A stretch of DNA of 64,000 bases from Lamellibrachia columna (Eukaryota > Annelida > Polychaeta > Sabellida > Siboglinidae): NCBI GenBank assembly GCA_963662155.1, contig OY759271.1, positions 33,450,333 through 33,514,332 on the forward strand, given 5' to 3'. Below are positions 13,619-23,995 of this stretch, piece after piece (position 1 is the stretch's first letter; each line of letters starts with the position of its first letter). The translations under genes and the position numbers were made by a program. Below the pieces are notes generated by a model. The model saw only the letters and a program-made list of their open reading frames with translations, ran no database searches and had not been told where the DNA came from.

Positions 13619-13620
<2 letters not shown>
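13398..13620 (+). mobile_element. foldback element copy 1 (left arm only)
   Basis: It begins AAAGTGAAACAAAAGTCATG and proceeds through the conserved blocks GCCAGTGGTTTACT, GGGAGATTCCAGTCATTTCT and GGGTAACCTAGA shared with the copies at 14174, 14656 and 40526. It stops at a (TA)n microsatellite. The right arm is absent, so this is a half element. Confidence 0.75.

Positions 13621-13689
<69 letters not shown>
13619..13689. repeat. (TA)n microsatellite
   Basis: About 35 TA dinucleotides directly abut foldback copy 1, suggesting the repeat grew from the element's end or from its TA target. Confidence 0.95.
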
Positions 13690-13694
<5 letters not shown>

Positions 13695-14173
13695 TCGTAT
13701 TTGCGCACATTTTGCTGGCCTGCATTTTGAGGAGTTTGTTGTCATTAAAATGTTGTTTATATATCATGGTAAGAAAACAATGATCAAACAAGCATTCATG
13801 AGAACACTGTTGTAATAAAATCATGTTACTAAGGTTGGGAATCAAGGCTATTGGGACTTGATTCAAATGGTTAGAAAATTTTACGTTATTCAATTTAGGA
13901 AAATATATATGCTTAAATACAAGGTAGATGGGGACATGGAAGGAAATAGAACGTAGGCTAGGCATATTAGGTTAATTTAGGTATTAATGTAAGCAAAACT
14001 TACATTTAGAGGTGATATGAAGGTTTTTGATGCTTGTTAGATTGCTGCTTCAAAAACATTTAAACTTTTTAATAGTGTGTTTGCACTGCATCAATGAAAT
14101 AACTGTTAGATATTTAGAATTATGGATCTCTTGTGCAAGTTTCTTCAGATTTAAAACAAAAATGGCATATTAT

Positions 14174-14658
14174 ATTTAAAGTGAAACAAAAGTCATGGTT
14201 TGGGGGCTGTGCACCTAAGAGTTAATAAAAAGTAATAATTTGCAACTACAATCAAGAATATCAAGTTAGTGGTTTTCTCATAATTTGTTCTAAAAGTAGG
14301 AGATTCCGGTCAAATCTCTGTTTAACTGGCTGCTGACATGTTAACCAGCATGGCTGTCTTCACTGATAAGCGCCTGCGTAGTTCTCAGAAATTGTTTAAC
14401 CTAGACTACCACTATGACATACTAAGGGCCAAAGGCAAAGATATGTTACATATGTTGAGTTTGGATGCCTATTGACAAGCATAGATTTAGGTGTTTACAA
14501 ATAGATTTTCATTTGGTGAGCGAAAATTGCCAGACTACTACTGCTAGTATCCCCCTTGAGACGAAGGGTTATCTAACAAACAGTATGGTGTGGCCTAACC
14601 CCAGGCGCGGTCCATGAAACTAAAAGGTTTTCCCAGTAAACCAATGGCGTGATATTCG
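14174..14658 (+). mobile_element. foldback element copy 2
   Basis: The left arm begins AAAGTGAAACAAAAGTCATGG. The body carries the shared internal blocks (ACATATGTTGAGTTTGGATG, GGTTATCTAACA). The right side reads CCCAGTAAACCAATGGCGTG, the reverse complement of the left-arm block. Its outermost right terminus is replaced by the start of copy 3, so the two copies are head-to-tail neighbours. Confidence 0.75.
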
Positions 14659-15074
14659 TAAAGCGAAACAAAAGTCATAGTTTTGGGGCTATAATTATAA
14701 AAACTAACCACGTGCAACTAAAATCAAGAATATCATGCCAGTGGTTTAAAAGTTGGCGATTCCAGTCATTTCTCTGAATGACCAAGGGCTGACGTGTTAA
14801 CCAGCACAACCAATAACCACATTCATAGTTCTATGAAATCGGGGTAACCTAGATTAAAGTGACTGAACCAATGCAGTGTCAAATAAGTCTTATTTTGTCA
14901 GAAAGAAGACATTTAGTAAACAAAGGCCAAAATATGTTACATAAGTTGAGTTTGGACACAAACAACATGACCATATCCTATTGGTATGAATAGGTGTATA
15001 TGAATATATTTTCATGTGGCGAGCAAATATTTCCAGAATACTGCACTCATGACGTAGTGTTATCTAACAGTATG
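14656..15074 (+). mobile_element. foldback element copy 3, left part, interrupted by a CR1-like element
   Basis: It starts AAAGCGAAACAAAAGTCATA and matches copy 2 up to GTTATCTAACAGTATG at 15074, where CR1-like sequence begins. The remainder resumes at 18387. GTATG is present on both sides of the insertion (15070-15074 and 18387-18391), consistent with a target-site duplication. Confidence 0.75.
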
Positions 15075-15166
15075 ATTTAACAAGATTGCCATCTCGAACA
15101 ACAAATTCCAGATGGCAAGTGGACAAGGAAGCCATTGGCTTATCGAGAGTCCAACAATGTTCTCAT

Positions 15167-16000
15167 CTATGTGTAGCCCGCCCTTGTCAGATATCTGTCA
15201 ATTCTATTTTTAAACATATTCACACTACTAGCATTAACACAATCATTTGGCAGTTTGTTCCATTCATTTATCACCCTCTGTGAGAAAGAGTACTTTCTCA
15301 TGTCCAACCTACACTGCTCCTTAACTAATGCTGCTTTGTGTCCTCTGGTTCTACTGCCTTCTTTAAGTTTGAAGAACATATTCCTATCAACATCCTCATA
15401 ACCGTTCACTATTTTAAACACTTCTATTTGGTCTCCTCTTAGTCTCCTGGTCTCTAGTGTTGTCAAACCACATTGTAATAAGCGACTTTCGTAACTAAGG
15501 TCTCTTAATTCTGGAATCATCTTAGTTGCTCTTCGTTGTATTCTTTCTAGCTTATCTATGTCTTTTTTACGATATGCTTGAATACAATATTCCAAATGTG
15601 GTCTAACTATTGCTTTGTACAGGGGTACAATTAGATGTTTCTCCTTATACGTGATAGTTCTCCTAATTAGCCCTAGAATTTGATTTCCTTTCGAAGCAGC
15701 AATCCCACATTGCTCTGAAACTTTCATGTCAGCATTAAATGTTACTCCTAAATCCTTTTCTTGTGTGGTTCTACCTAGTACAGCATCCCCCATTTTATAT
15801 TCCTCGTCCATATTTCCATGTCCTATGTGTATACATTTACACTTCCCAAAATTGAATAACATTTGCCATTTTTCTGACCATTTAACTAATTTTTCTAGAT
15901 CATCCTGTAAACTTTGTTTATCTGTATCATTAGTAACCCTTCTGAATACTTTTGTGTCATCTGCAAATTTGAGTACTTTGCTAGATATGTCATCCTCCAA
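15167..16000 (-). pseudogene. C-terminal reverse transcriptase remnant of CR1-like copy A
   Basis: The frame retains the catalytic FADDTKVF motif and the downstream thumb/connection region (EKDLGVTFNADMKVSEQCG, IVRPHLEYCIQA, RIQRRATKMIPELRDLSYE) through to the natural end YLTRAGYT. Upstream only IYINDLEDD survives. The fingers and first palm motif (DFxKAFD) are deleted, so no active polymerase can be made. The junction lies in an AT-rich tract that contains ATATATATTATTATA twice, and the deletion changes the frame relative to the endonuclease part. Confidence 0.9.
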
Positions 16001-16001
16001 A

Positions 16002-17057
16002 TCATTTATATATATTATTATATAATAACATATATATTATTATACTCCTTACATACGCATAGAAACTCTTGCTGTCATTTTTTATATTACCTACCAATTT
16101 TTTTTCAAAGGTTCTTTTAGATTTTCTAATTTCAGTTGTAGCTAGGTTAAGTGCCTCTTTGTAGTTTGTGTAGTCTTCTACATTTCCAGTGTGTTTATAG
16201 ACCCTCCACAGCATCTGTTTGTGAGCAATTTTTCTAATAGCTTCTTTTGACAGGTGTTTTTTCCTGGATCTTTTCCCTTGTTTTCTTAATGGAATAAATT
16301 TCTCAATAATGCCCTCAATCTCATATTTTAAACAAGTCCAGCATTCTGTTGCTGTCTTGTTCTTCAGCAAGTTATTCCAATCTATATTTGCTAGATATGT
16401 TCTCATCACTTTATATTTGCCTTTGTTGAAGTTCCTCCTCCATTGTTTTTTATATGTATTCCCTGTTTTTACTTTTATACTAAAATGGATTTGGTTATGG
16501 TCACTTGAACCCAAAGGTTCGTGTACTTTAACATTGTCAACTAATTCATTTTGAGAAGACAAAATTAAATCTAACACATTCCCACCTCTGGTTGGTTCCA
16601 AGACATGTTGAGTAAGGAAACAATCCTGTGTTAGAAGTAGAAACTGATGGTCGTCACCTCCAGCACTCTCTAATGATTCCCATTGTATATGGCCATGGTT
16701 AAAATCACCCATTATAACACATTCTCCCTTGCTCACCTCCCTTATCGCCTTTTGTAATTTTACATCTTCCTCTTGTCCTATGTTAGGACTACGATAAACT
16801 ACTCCTATTGTTAATGTTGAGTTCCTAGTAACTATGTTACACCAAATTGCTTCCACACTATCTGCTTCACTTTTCAGTGTAATTTCATATGCTTGGATAG
16901 ATTCTTTAATATACAAAATTACTCCACCTCCCCTTCTTTCTCGTCTATCCTTCCTAAACATTACATAGCCTGTCAGTGCTAACTCAGCATCTACTATATC
17001 TTCATTTGCCCATGATTCTGTGATGCCTATTACATGAGGATCAATATCTGCTACCAT
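16002..17057 (-). pseudogene. AP-type endonuclease part of CR1-like copy A
   Basis: An exonuclease-endonuclease-phosphatase domain is readable: ITESWAN near the start, GGGVILYIKE, VYRSPN, MGDFNHGHIQW, and the catalytic SDHNQIHF block. The linker to the polymerase runs to SFYAYVRS, where the internal deletion begins. The true start (CLNARSIVNKK) lies just upstream in another frame, separated by an indel in an A-run near 17070. The nuclease motifs are intact but the protein is broken at both ends. Confidence 0.85.
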
Positions 17058-17209
17058 AATGTCTAACTCACTTTTTTATTTACTATGCTCCTGGCATTTA
17101 AGCATGCACATTTAAGTTCATTGTCTGAAATTATTGGTGAACATTTCTTTGGATGTGTATTTGTAGTAGTAATTCCTTTGAGTTTTCTCTGTCAGTTCCC
17201 CCTGCGCAT

Positions 17210-18331
17210 CTAGTTTAAATAATCTATGGTACCTGTGCCCTCTTCGACAACTCTGACAAACTCACACGCAAGAACTGCAGCGCCCTTCCCTGTCAGATGA
17301 AGTCCATCTCTCATGAAAAAGTCACCTCTTCCCACAAAGTTTAACCACATGTCTATGAAGCCTACTCCCTCCTCCATACATACCTTCTGTACCTGTGTGT
17401 TGATCGCCATCCTTCTACAGTTCCTATATTCCTCACCCCTGCCTCCCATTATTGGTAATATCCCCGACAATACGATCTGCCCAACTCGTGCCTCTTTAAG
17501 TGTCTTGATCAACCTCCTGTACTTACCAATGATGGCTGACGTTCCCTCCTTATCTGCATTGTTCATTCCCACATGCACAAGAACAGCACCTCCCGTGCCA
17601 CCACCCATGACCTGTCCTGCCTTCTCTGCTATATCCTCTACTTTTGCCCCTGGTAGGCATACTGTTATGTCATCTCCTCTATTTACAATTTTATCCACTT
17701 TCCTAATGATGGAATCCCCCATAAATACCCGGGCTTTCCTCGCTTTCCCCTGTGATACTACATCAGCAAAGCTCCTTTCCTGTTGCACACTACTAGTATG
17801 CCCCCTTTCTCTCATATCATCAACCTTTACTGTCTTACCACCTGGCAATCCCTCTCCACTCACCCGCTTACCTCTCTTTTGTTGCATTATCTGCCTTCTG
17901 TCATCTTTCTTCTTCTTACCAGCTTTCTCCCTCACATTGCCACTGCTCTCCTTGTTCTCCTCGGTCTCACCACCTCTGCTCTCCTCGGTCTCACCACCTC
18001 TGCTCTCCTCAGTCTCACCACCTCTGCTCTCCTCGGTCTCACCACCTCTGCTCTCCTCGGTCTCACCACCTCTGCTCTCATCATTCTCACCACCTCTGCT
18101 CACTTCTGTCTCACCCTGCCCTGTCATCATCAAAATCATATGCCTTAGCTCAATCACCTGCTCCTGCAGATATTTTACTGTCGTACACCCCCTACACACG
18201 AAATGGAAATCATCCGCCTGCACCTCCGCCCACGAATTTACACACCCGGACTTTGCAAAGTCTATCCAGCTATTGCAGCTAGAACATATCAAATTACATT
18301 TTGCCTTTACTTGGCATTTGCATGGCGCCAT
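17210..18331 (-). CDS. CR1-like ORF1: Cys-rich N-terminus plus SGNH/GDSL-type esterase domain
   Basis: The 373-codon frame starts MAPCKCQVKAKC with a compact Cys/His-rich segment (roughly residues 4-50, probably zinc-binding). A coiled segment follows, then six in-frame copies of an 8-residue repeat around ESRGGETE (about residues 85-130). From about residue 205 it has the SGNH hydrolase blocks: GDSIIRK (nucleophile Ser), GMNNADK, and the late block DGLHLTGKGA with the catalytic Asp/His. Esterase-type ORF1 is established for CR1-clade elements. It is probably intact as a frame, though the element cannot mobilise itself. Confidence 0.85.
   Translation of the reverse strand: MAPCKCQVKAKCNLICSSCNSWIDFAKSGCVNSWAEVQADDFHFVCRGCTTVKYLQEQVIELRHMILMMTGQGETEVSRGGENDESRGGETEESRGGETEESRGGETEESRGGETEESRGGETEENKESSGNVREKAGKKKKDDRRQIMQQKRGKRVSGEGLPGGKTVKVDDMRERGHTSSVQQERSFADVVSQGKARKARVFMGDSIIRKVDKIVNRGDDITVCLPGAKVEDIAEKAGQVMGGGTGGAVLVHVGMNNADKEGTSAIIGKYRRLIKTLKEARVGQIVLSGILPIMGGRGEEYRNCRRMAINTQVQKVCMEEGVGFIDMWLNFVGRGDFFMRDGLHLTGKGAAVLACEFVRVVEEGTGTIDYLN
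17957..18100. repeat. 24-bp in-frame tandem repeat inside CR1 ORF1
   Basis: Units around CACCACCTCTGCTCTCCTCG repeat about six times and encode the ESRGGETE repeat on the minus strand. They are nearly identical, so recent slippage is likely. Confidence 0.85.
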
Positions 18332-18386
18332 GTTAGAAATTAAATTTGTATTTGTTTATAATCTGTTTATAATCAATTTATACTAG

Positions 18387-18478
18387 GTATGGTAAGGCCA
18401 TGAAATTAAGATGTTGTGTGTTCAACAAGGTTTTCCTATTAAACCACTGCTGTAATATTCTTAAGTTAATTAGGCCTA
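18387..18478 (+). mobile_element. foldback element copy 3, right remnant
   Basis: Beyond the CR1-like insertion the sequence resumes with GTATGGTAAGGCCATGAAA and GTTTTCCTATTAAACCACTG, matching the right side of copy 2 (14580-14650). It ends near TTCTTAAGTT without a clear terminal repeat. Confidence 0.6.
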
Positions 18479-18479
18479 G

Positions 18480-20020
18480 TAAAAAAAGAAACTAAAAAAA
18501 GAAACTAGTTTCTCATCCGGAAGAGAGAGGCCCTTATTGTTATTTACTATTTATGGATTTTTATTGTTAGTTTCGAAGGTGGGCGCCATGTCTTAAGATG
18601 CTCACTGTGGTTGATTTAAAGACAAGCTGTAGTTTTTCGATGAAATATGGAACACGCCAGTGCTGTATGTTACTACAATGCCTGCCATCCCATTTGCAAA
18701 TTAATAAATACAATACTTTTTAGCGGGAATGACAGATGAATAGAAACATTTACTTCAATTAGCTATGCTGGATCATTTTGAGATAATTAAGTTATTGAAA
18801 AGTATTATACATCGTTGGAAAGGTATATTATTAAGATACATCATGGTATCAGTTGTATGGTTGTATGTTAATTAGTTTTCATGTTAGAGCACTTTTAAGA
18901 TGCCCCCATAAACATTTTCAAAACACGTGTTTTTCTATTTTGCTAAAAAAGTGTACCTGGCCTAAAAAAATTGCCAATATTAATGTTATTGTAATTTTTT
19001 TTACATATTGTGGAATAATTAAATGTTCTCAATCTGTGTTGGGTCATGAGAGCTGTAAACAGTGCTATTTTTCACTTATGTGGCACATTTATACAGGGGC
19101 AGTTGGTAATAAGAAAAAAAAACAATATATACCCTACATAGATTTTTAAAAACTTGGTGTCCATTTCTAAGCATGATTGACATGTATAGGTCATTAGCAT
19201 TATTATGTATATGAAAATATTGTTTACAAGGTTTTAACTGCAAACTACTATACATATTTTGACAGAAGCCTTTTCACAGGTGAAGACATGCTGATGCAAG
19301 ATAAATATTTGACGTGTATCATGTAGCCGTAGGATGAAATGTAAGCTTTTATTGTCATACTTATTGCATTGTCTGGGTGTATTAGTAGTTAAAATAAGAA
19401 ACAACTACTATAAACATGTACATTACAAGTATGCTGGTGTCCACTTTCTCATCATATCAATATGTGTGGATCTTTGAGTGAATAACCATTCTGACACAAT
19501 ATTGCATACAAGCTATCAGTTGTAAATAATTTTTAAAGTTTCATACATCTTCACCCATCATCATATCCAAAACAGAAAAATTTGGCATAAACAAATATTT
19601 ACATTACTAGTCGTTATAGACATAAGTCGTATACACGATTATGATAGTACTTAATTATAATGAAAAACAATCAGAAAGCACAGAGTAAATCATATTAACA
19701 TTCTAAGTGTAAGATTGTCAACTTTGAGCTAATGCGAGTAGCAAGTAATGGATTCCTTTCTTAGTTTTGTCTGCTGGGACATCGTTTGACAGGTCAGTCA
19801 CGCTGTCACTGCAAGTTTGTTTACATGTTTTATTTCCCGCCAAAATGAGCAAAACATCCTCTAGAACTTCAAACATACACTGCTAAACGATAATATAGTT
19901 AGATAGATCAATTACTACTTACACACGTACTTGAAGAACGGATATTTATGAACTTTCAACAACTACGACGAGAAAGACGAACTTGAAACAACAGCGGGCT
20001 AGGACATCGCATAATGGGCT
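18480..20020. other. anonymous AT-rich DNA, no gene seen
   Basis: There are short frames only, and no motif, RNA gene or repeat was recognised. Confidence 0.4.
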
Positions 20021-20021
20021 G

Positions 20022-20121
20022 AGGTCCAGGCAGATAGTTTTAGTTTTGAGTGTAGTGAGGTCCAGGTGAGTGTAGTGAGGTCCAGGTGAGGTCCAGGCAG
20101 ATAGTTTTAGTTTTGAGTGTA
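20022..20121. repeat. short direct repeats upstream of CR1-like copy B
   Basis: GAGGTCCAGGCAGATAGTTT with its TAGTTTTGAGTGTAG extension occurs twice, with extra GTGTAGTGAGGTCCAGGTGA copies between. It may belong to the 5' region of the adjoining element. Confidence 0.6.
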
Positions 20122-20125
20122 GGGG

Positions 20126-21136
20126 ATGTACGAAGATGAAGGAACTAGAGGTGGATTGGAAGAGCTGAAGCTGCTCGTTGTGGTAATGGTGGGAAGGGAA
20201 CAGGGGGGTTGTGCCAGTAGTTCCGGTGGGGGAACAGTAGACGATAAAGTGGGGAAAGACACAAGAGATGCTAGGGAGAGCTCACTTCAGCCTGGGAGGA
20301 AGCTGAGAGGAGGGAAGGTGATAGGTCGTAGGGAGACGGGAAGGAAAGGAACGGGAGGGAAGACAACCGGAGTGAAGGAGAGGGGAGTAGGGGAGACAGG
20401 AGGGAAGGAGAAGGGAGTGGGGGAGATGGGAGGGAAGACAACCGGAGTGAAGGAGAGGGGAGTAGGGGAGACAGGAGGGAAGGAGAAGGGAGTGGGGGAG
20501 ACGGGAGGGAAAACAACCGGAGTGACGTAGAGGGGAGTGGGAGAGACAAGAGCAAAGGAGTGGGAAGTGGGTGAGACAGGAGGGAAGGGGTCAGGACAGA
20601 ATGTGATAGAAGGGATAGAACGGAAGAGTTATTCTGCAGCAGTGATAGAGGGGGTGAGGAAGAGAGCGAGGGTGTTTGTGGGGGATTAAATAGTTAGGAA
20701 GACCGACAGAGTCTTAAACAAGGGAGATGATGTGGTGGTCTGCTTGCCTGGAGCCAAAATAGAGGCGATAACTGAGAGGGTAAAAAACATCGTAGGTTCG
20801 GGTAAGGGTGGATCTGTTTTAGTACACGTAGGGACAAATAACGTAGAGAGGGAGGGTACAACTGCCATAGTTAGGAAATATAGGCAGTTGGTCAGAACAC
20901 TAAAACAGACGCGGATTGAGCAGGTAATATTGTCAGGGATTTTACCTGTAATGGGCAGGAGGGGTCACAAATATCAAAATTGTCGGGGGATGGCAATTAA
21001 CATGTTAGTCCAGAAGCTATGTAGGGAAGAGGAAGTTGGATTTGTGGATTTATGGGGAAGTTTTGTTGGGAGGGCTAATATGTACATGAAGGATGGGCTT
21101 CATCTAAGTGGAAAGGGAAAACATTGTTTAAACTAG
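20126..21136 (+). pseudogene. broken ORF1 of CR1-like copy B
   Basis: The first part (20126-20530) carries a Gly/Lys/Glu repeat of the form GVGETGGKEK. The second part (about 20686-21136) is the esterase domain: VLVHVGTNNVEREG, GILPVMGRRG and MKDGLHLSGKG. At 20686-20688 the codon expected for the catalytic Ser after GD is TAA, so the nucleophile itself is the stop. The C-terminus shifts frame near 21115. No functional product is expected. Confidence 0.85.
20336..20560. repeat. in-ORF1 minisatellite of CR1-like copy B
   Basis: GGAGTGAAGGAGAGGGGAGT and the related AGACAGGAGGGAAGGAGAAG units alternate several times with a period near 30 bp and a higher period near 90 bp. It sits at the same place in ORF1 as the unrelated 24-bp repeat of copy A. 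Confidence 0.8.
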
Positions 21137-23904
21137 AAGTGCAGGGGGGTTACCTAGAGGTGTCTCAAGCAGAACAAGAGGCCACTAGCACAGATAAACC
21201 AATATTAAATCATCCGAAAAACATCTCTGAAAAAGGTTATAGATGCGTATGTTTAAATGCAAGGAGCATAGTAAATAAGAAAAACGAGTTAAACATTATG
21301 GTAGAAGATATTGACCCTCACATAACTGGTATAACTGAATCATGGGCCAACACAGATATATCAGATGCTGAATTATGACTGACAGGATACGTAATCTTTA
21401 GGAAAGATCGAATAGGAAGAAGGGGCGGGGGAGTTATTTTATATGTTAAAGAATCTATTCAGGCTTATGAAATAAAACTAGAAAGGGAAGCAGATTGCGA
21501 TGAAGCTGTTTGGTGCAAACATTTTTCAGGAAATTCAAAATTAACTGTTGGATTAGTTTACCGAAGTCCAAACATAAACGAAGAGGACAACACAAAAATA
21601 AAAAACGCTATAAAGGAAGTTAGTAAAGGGGATTGTATCATAATGGGAGATTTTAACCATGGACACATACAATGGAATTCTCTAGAGAGCACAGGGATTG
21701 AGGACCAACAATTTCTATTTTTAATCCAGGATAGCTTTCTTACTCAGCACGTGCTAGAACCAACCAGGGGAGAAAATGTATTAGATATAGTTTTGTCATC
21801 ACAAAAAGAATTAGTGGATAATGTAAATATATTTGAACCATTGGGTAACAAGAGAAACTTCCACAAAGGTAACTATAAAGATATGAGAAAATACTTAGCA
21901 AAGCTAGATTGGAATAACATGCTGATGAATAAGACCGCAATTGAATGTTGGAATATTCTAAAATATGAAATTGAGAGTATCATCGATAAATTTGTTCCCT
22001 TCCAAAAACAAGGAAAACGGTGTAGAAAGAAACACTTGTCAAAAGAGGCTATTAGAAATATAGTGTTAAAACAAACTATGTGGAAGGTTTATAGGCGTAC
22101 CAGAAAGGAAGAAGATTATGCAAATTACAAAGAGGCACTTAATGCAGCTACAACTGAAATCAGACAATCTAAAAGAAGCTATGAGCAAAAACTAGCATGT
22201 AACATAAAACATGACAGCAAGAGTTTTTATGCATATGTCAGGAGTAAACAAAACGTACAAGACAAGGTTGGACCTCTAGAAGACAGTTATGGAAATATAG
22301 TATCACAGGGGTTTTTAATGGCGGAAGACCTAAATGGTTACTTCAGTTCAGTGTTTACCAAAGAAGATATTAGTTCATTACCAGTTGCTGATGCTAAATT
22401 TCATCTGGCTAAATCTGACTATTTAGGTCCGTTAGTTGTAACTCCAGAATTGGTAGCTAAGAAAATAAAGGCAATGAAGGATAACAAATCACAGGGAGTG
22501 GATGGGATTCGTCCAAAATTACTAATGGAAACAGTAGAACAAATCAGTATACCACTTGCAAGAGTATTCAACTTGTCATTAAAAGAGGGAGTTGTTCCGT
22601 TTGAATGGAAAGAAGCAAACATCATACCATTATTTAAAAAGGGTTCGAGAAATAAGTCAGAAAATTACAGACCAGTGAGTTTAACGTCAGTGATTTGTAA
22701 ATTATTAGAAAGGTTAATTAAAGACCATATGGTGGACTTCCTCGTTAAGCATAAATTATTAAATTCATCTCAACATGGATTCCTTAAAGCGAGGTCATGC
22801 TTAACAAATATGTTATGTTTTTTGGAAGAAATCACTAAGTGGATAGACGTGGGATCACCAGTAGATATTATCTACTTAGATTTTCAGAAAGCTTTTGACA
22901 AAGTGCCACATCAAAGATTACTACTTAAATTAAAAGCCCATGGTATCGGGGATAGCATAACTGACTGGATAGAACAATGGCTGACTGACAGAAGACAACG
23001 AGTTGTAGTAGATGGAGAAGTTTCAAATTGGAAATCGGTTTTGAGTGGGGTACCTCAAGGATCAGTATTAGGACCTATATTATTCTTAATATATATCAAT
23101 GACTTGGACGACAGTATAACAAGTAATGTACTGAAATTTGTGGATGACACAAAACTGTTTAGAAAGGTTAATACTGATGGTTATAAACAACATTTACAAA
23201 ACGATCTAGACAGATTAGTGAAATGGTCTGAGAAATGGCAGATGCTGTTCAATTTTGGGAAATGTAAATGCCTACATACAGGACATGGGAACTTGAATGT
23301 AAACTATAAAATGGGAGATACTGTTCTGGGTACTACTGTAAAAGAAAAGGACTTAGGAGTTACAATAAGCGCTGATATGAAAGTTTCAGGATTGATTAGA
23401 AGAAACATAACATACAAGGGAAAAAAGTTAATTATACCTCTTTATAAAGCAATAGTTAGACCTCATTTAGAATACTGTATACAAGCATGGAGACCATATC
23501 GTAAGAAGGATATAGATACGCTTGAACGCATACAAAGGAGAGCAACTAAAATGATTCCAGAACTGAGAGACCTTAGTTATGAAGAACGCCTGAAAGAATG
23601 TGGTTTAACAACTCTAGAGACAAGGAGGTTAAGAGGAGATCAGATTGAAGTTTTTAAGATATTGAATGGGTATGAAAATATTGATAGAAATATGTTTTTC
23701 TCACTCAAGAAGGATAGCAGAACTAGAGGACATGAGGTAAAATTAGTAAAGGATCAATGTAGATTGGACATCAGGAAGCACTCGTTCTCATAGAGGACAA
23801 TAAATGAATGGAACAAATTGTCTACAGATTGTGTAACTGCTAGCAGCGTGAATATGTTTAAAAACAAGGTTGACACATATCTCAGGAGGGCGGGTTATAA
23901 GTAA
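21124..23904 (+). pseudogene. broken ORF2 (endonuclease-reverse transcriptase) of CR1-like copy B
   Basis: The endonuclease starts CLNARSIVNKKNEL and is interrupted by TGA at 21376-21378. It resumes through GGGVILYVKE and MGDFNHGHIQW. The block holding catalytic SDH is deleted: FEPLG runs straight into NKRNFHKGN, about 22 residues short of copy A. The reverse transcriptase is otherwise long and readable, with YRPVSLTS, LDFQKAFDKVP, GVPQGSVLGP and FVDDTKLF. A 12-residue deletion follows ADMKVS, and TAG at 23791 interrupts the last 37 residues, which end YLRRAGYK. The nuclease is certainly dead. Confidence 0.9.
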
Positions 23905-23995
23905 ATGAACATTGTTGGACTCTCGATAAGCCAATGGCTTCCTTGTCCACTTGCCATCTGGGCCTTTGGCTTGGATGGCAAATCTTGTTAAATAA

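Larger units (their letters stand above)
15075..18386 (-). mobile_element. CR1-like non-LTR retrotransposon copy A (internally deleted)
   Basis: The minus-strand element holds ORF1 (17210-18331), an endonuclease frame (16002-17057), a truncated reverse transcriptase (15167-16000) and a 3' UTR ending CTTGTTAAAT. The same 3' UTR, with GGACTCTCGATAAGCCAATG, ends copy B at 23.9 kb and a fragment at 35.9 kb. The 5-bp GTATG flanks and the split foldback element define its ends. Compared with copy B, about 0.85 kb of reverse transcriptase is missing. Confidence 0.9.
20126..23995 (+). mobile_element. CR1-like non-LTR retrotransposon copy B (decayed)
   Basis: This is the same family as copy A in the opposite orientation: ORF1 with a repeat tract and esterase domain, endonuclease, a nearly complete reverse transcriptase, and the same 3' UTR ending CTTGTTAAAT. 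It has several independent lesions (stops near 20687, 21376 and 23791, a frameshift near 21120, and deletions in the nuclease and thumb regions). The 5' boundary is uncertain because the first exon-like part diverges from copy A. Confidence 0.9.

Noticed and set aside
17313..18386. Plus-strand frame of 357 codons opposite CR1 ORF1
   Set aside because: It is the antisense shadow of the esterase ORF1. Its Ser/Pro/Leu composition mirrors the repeat on the other strand.
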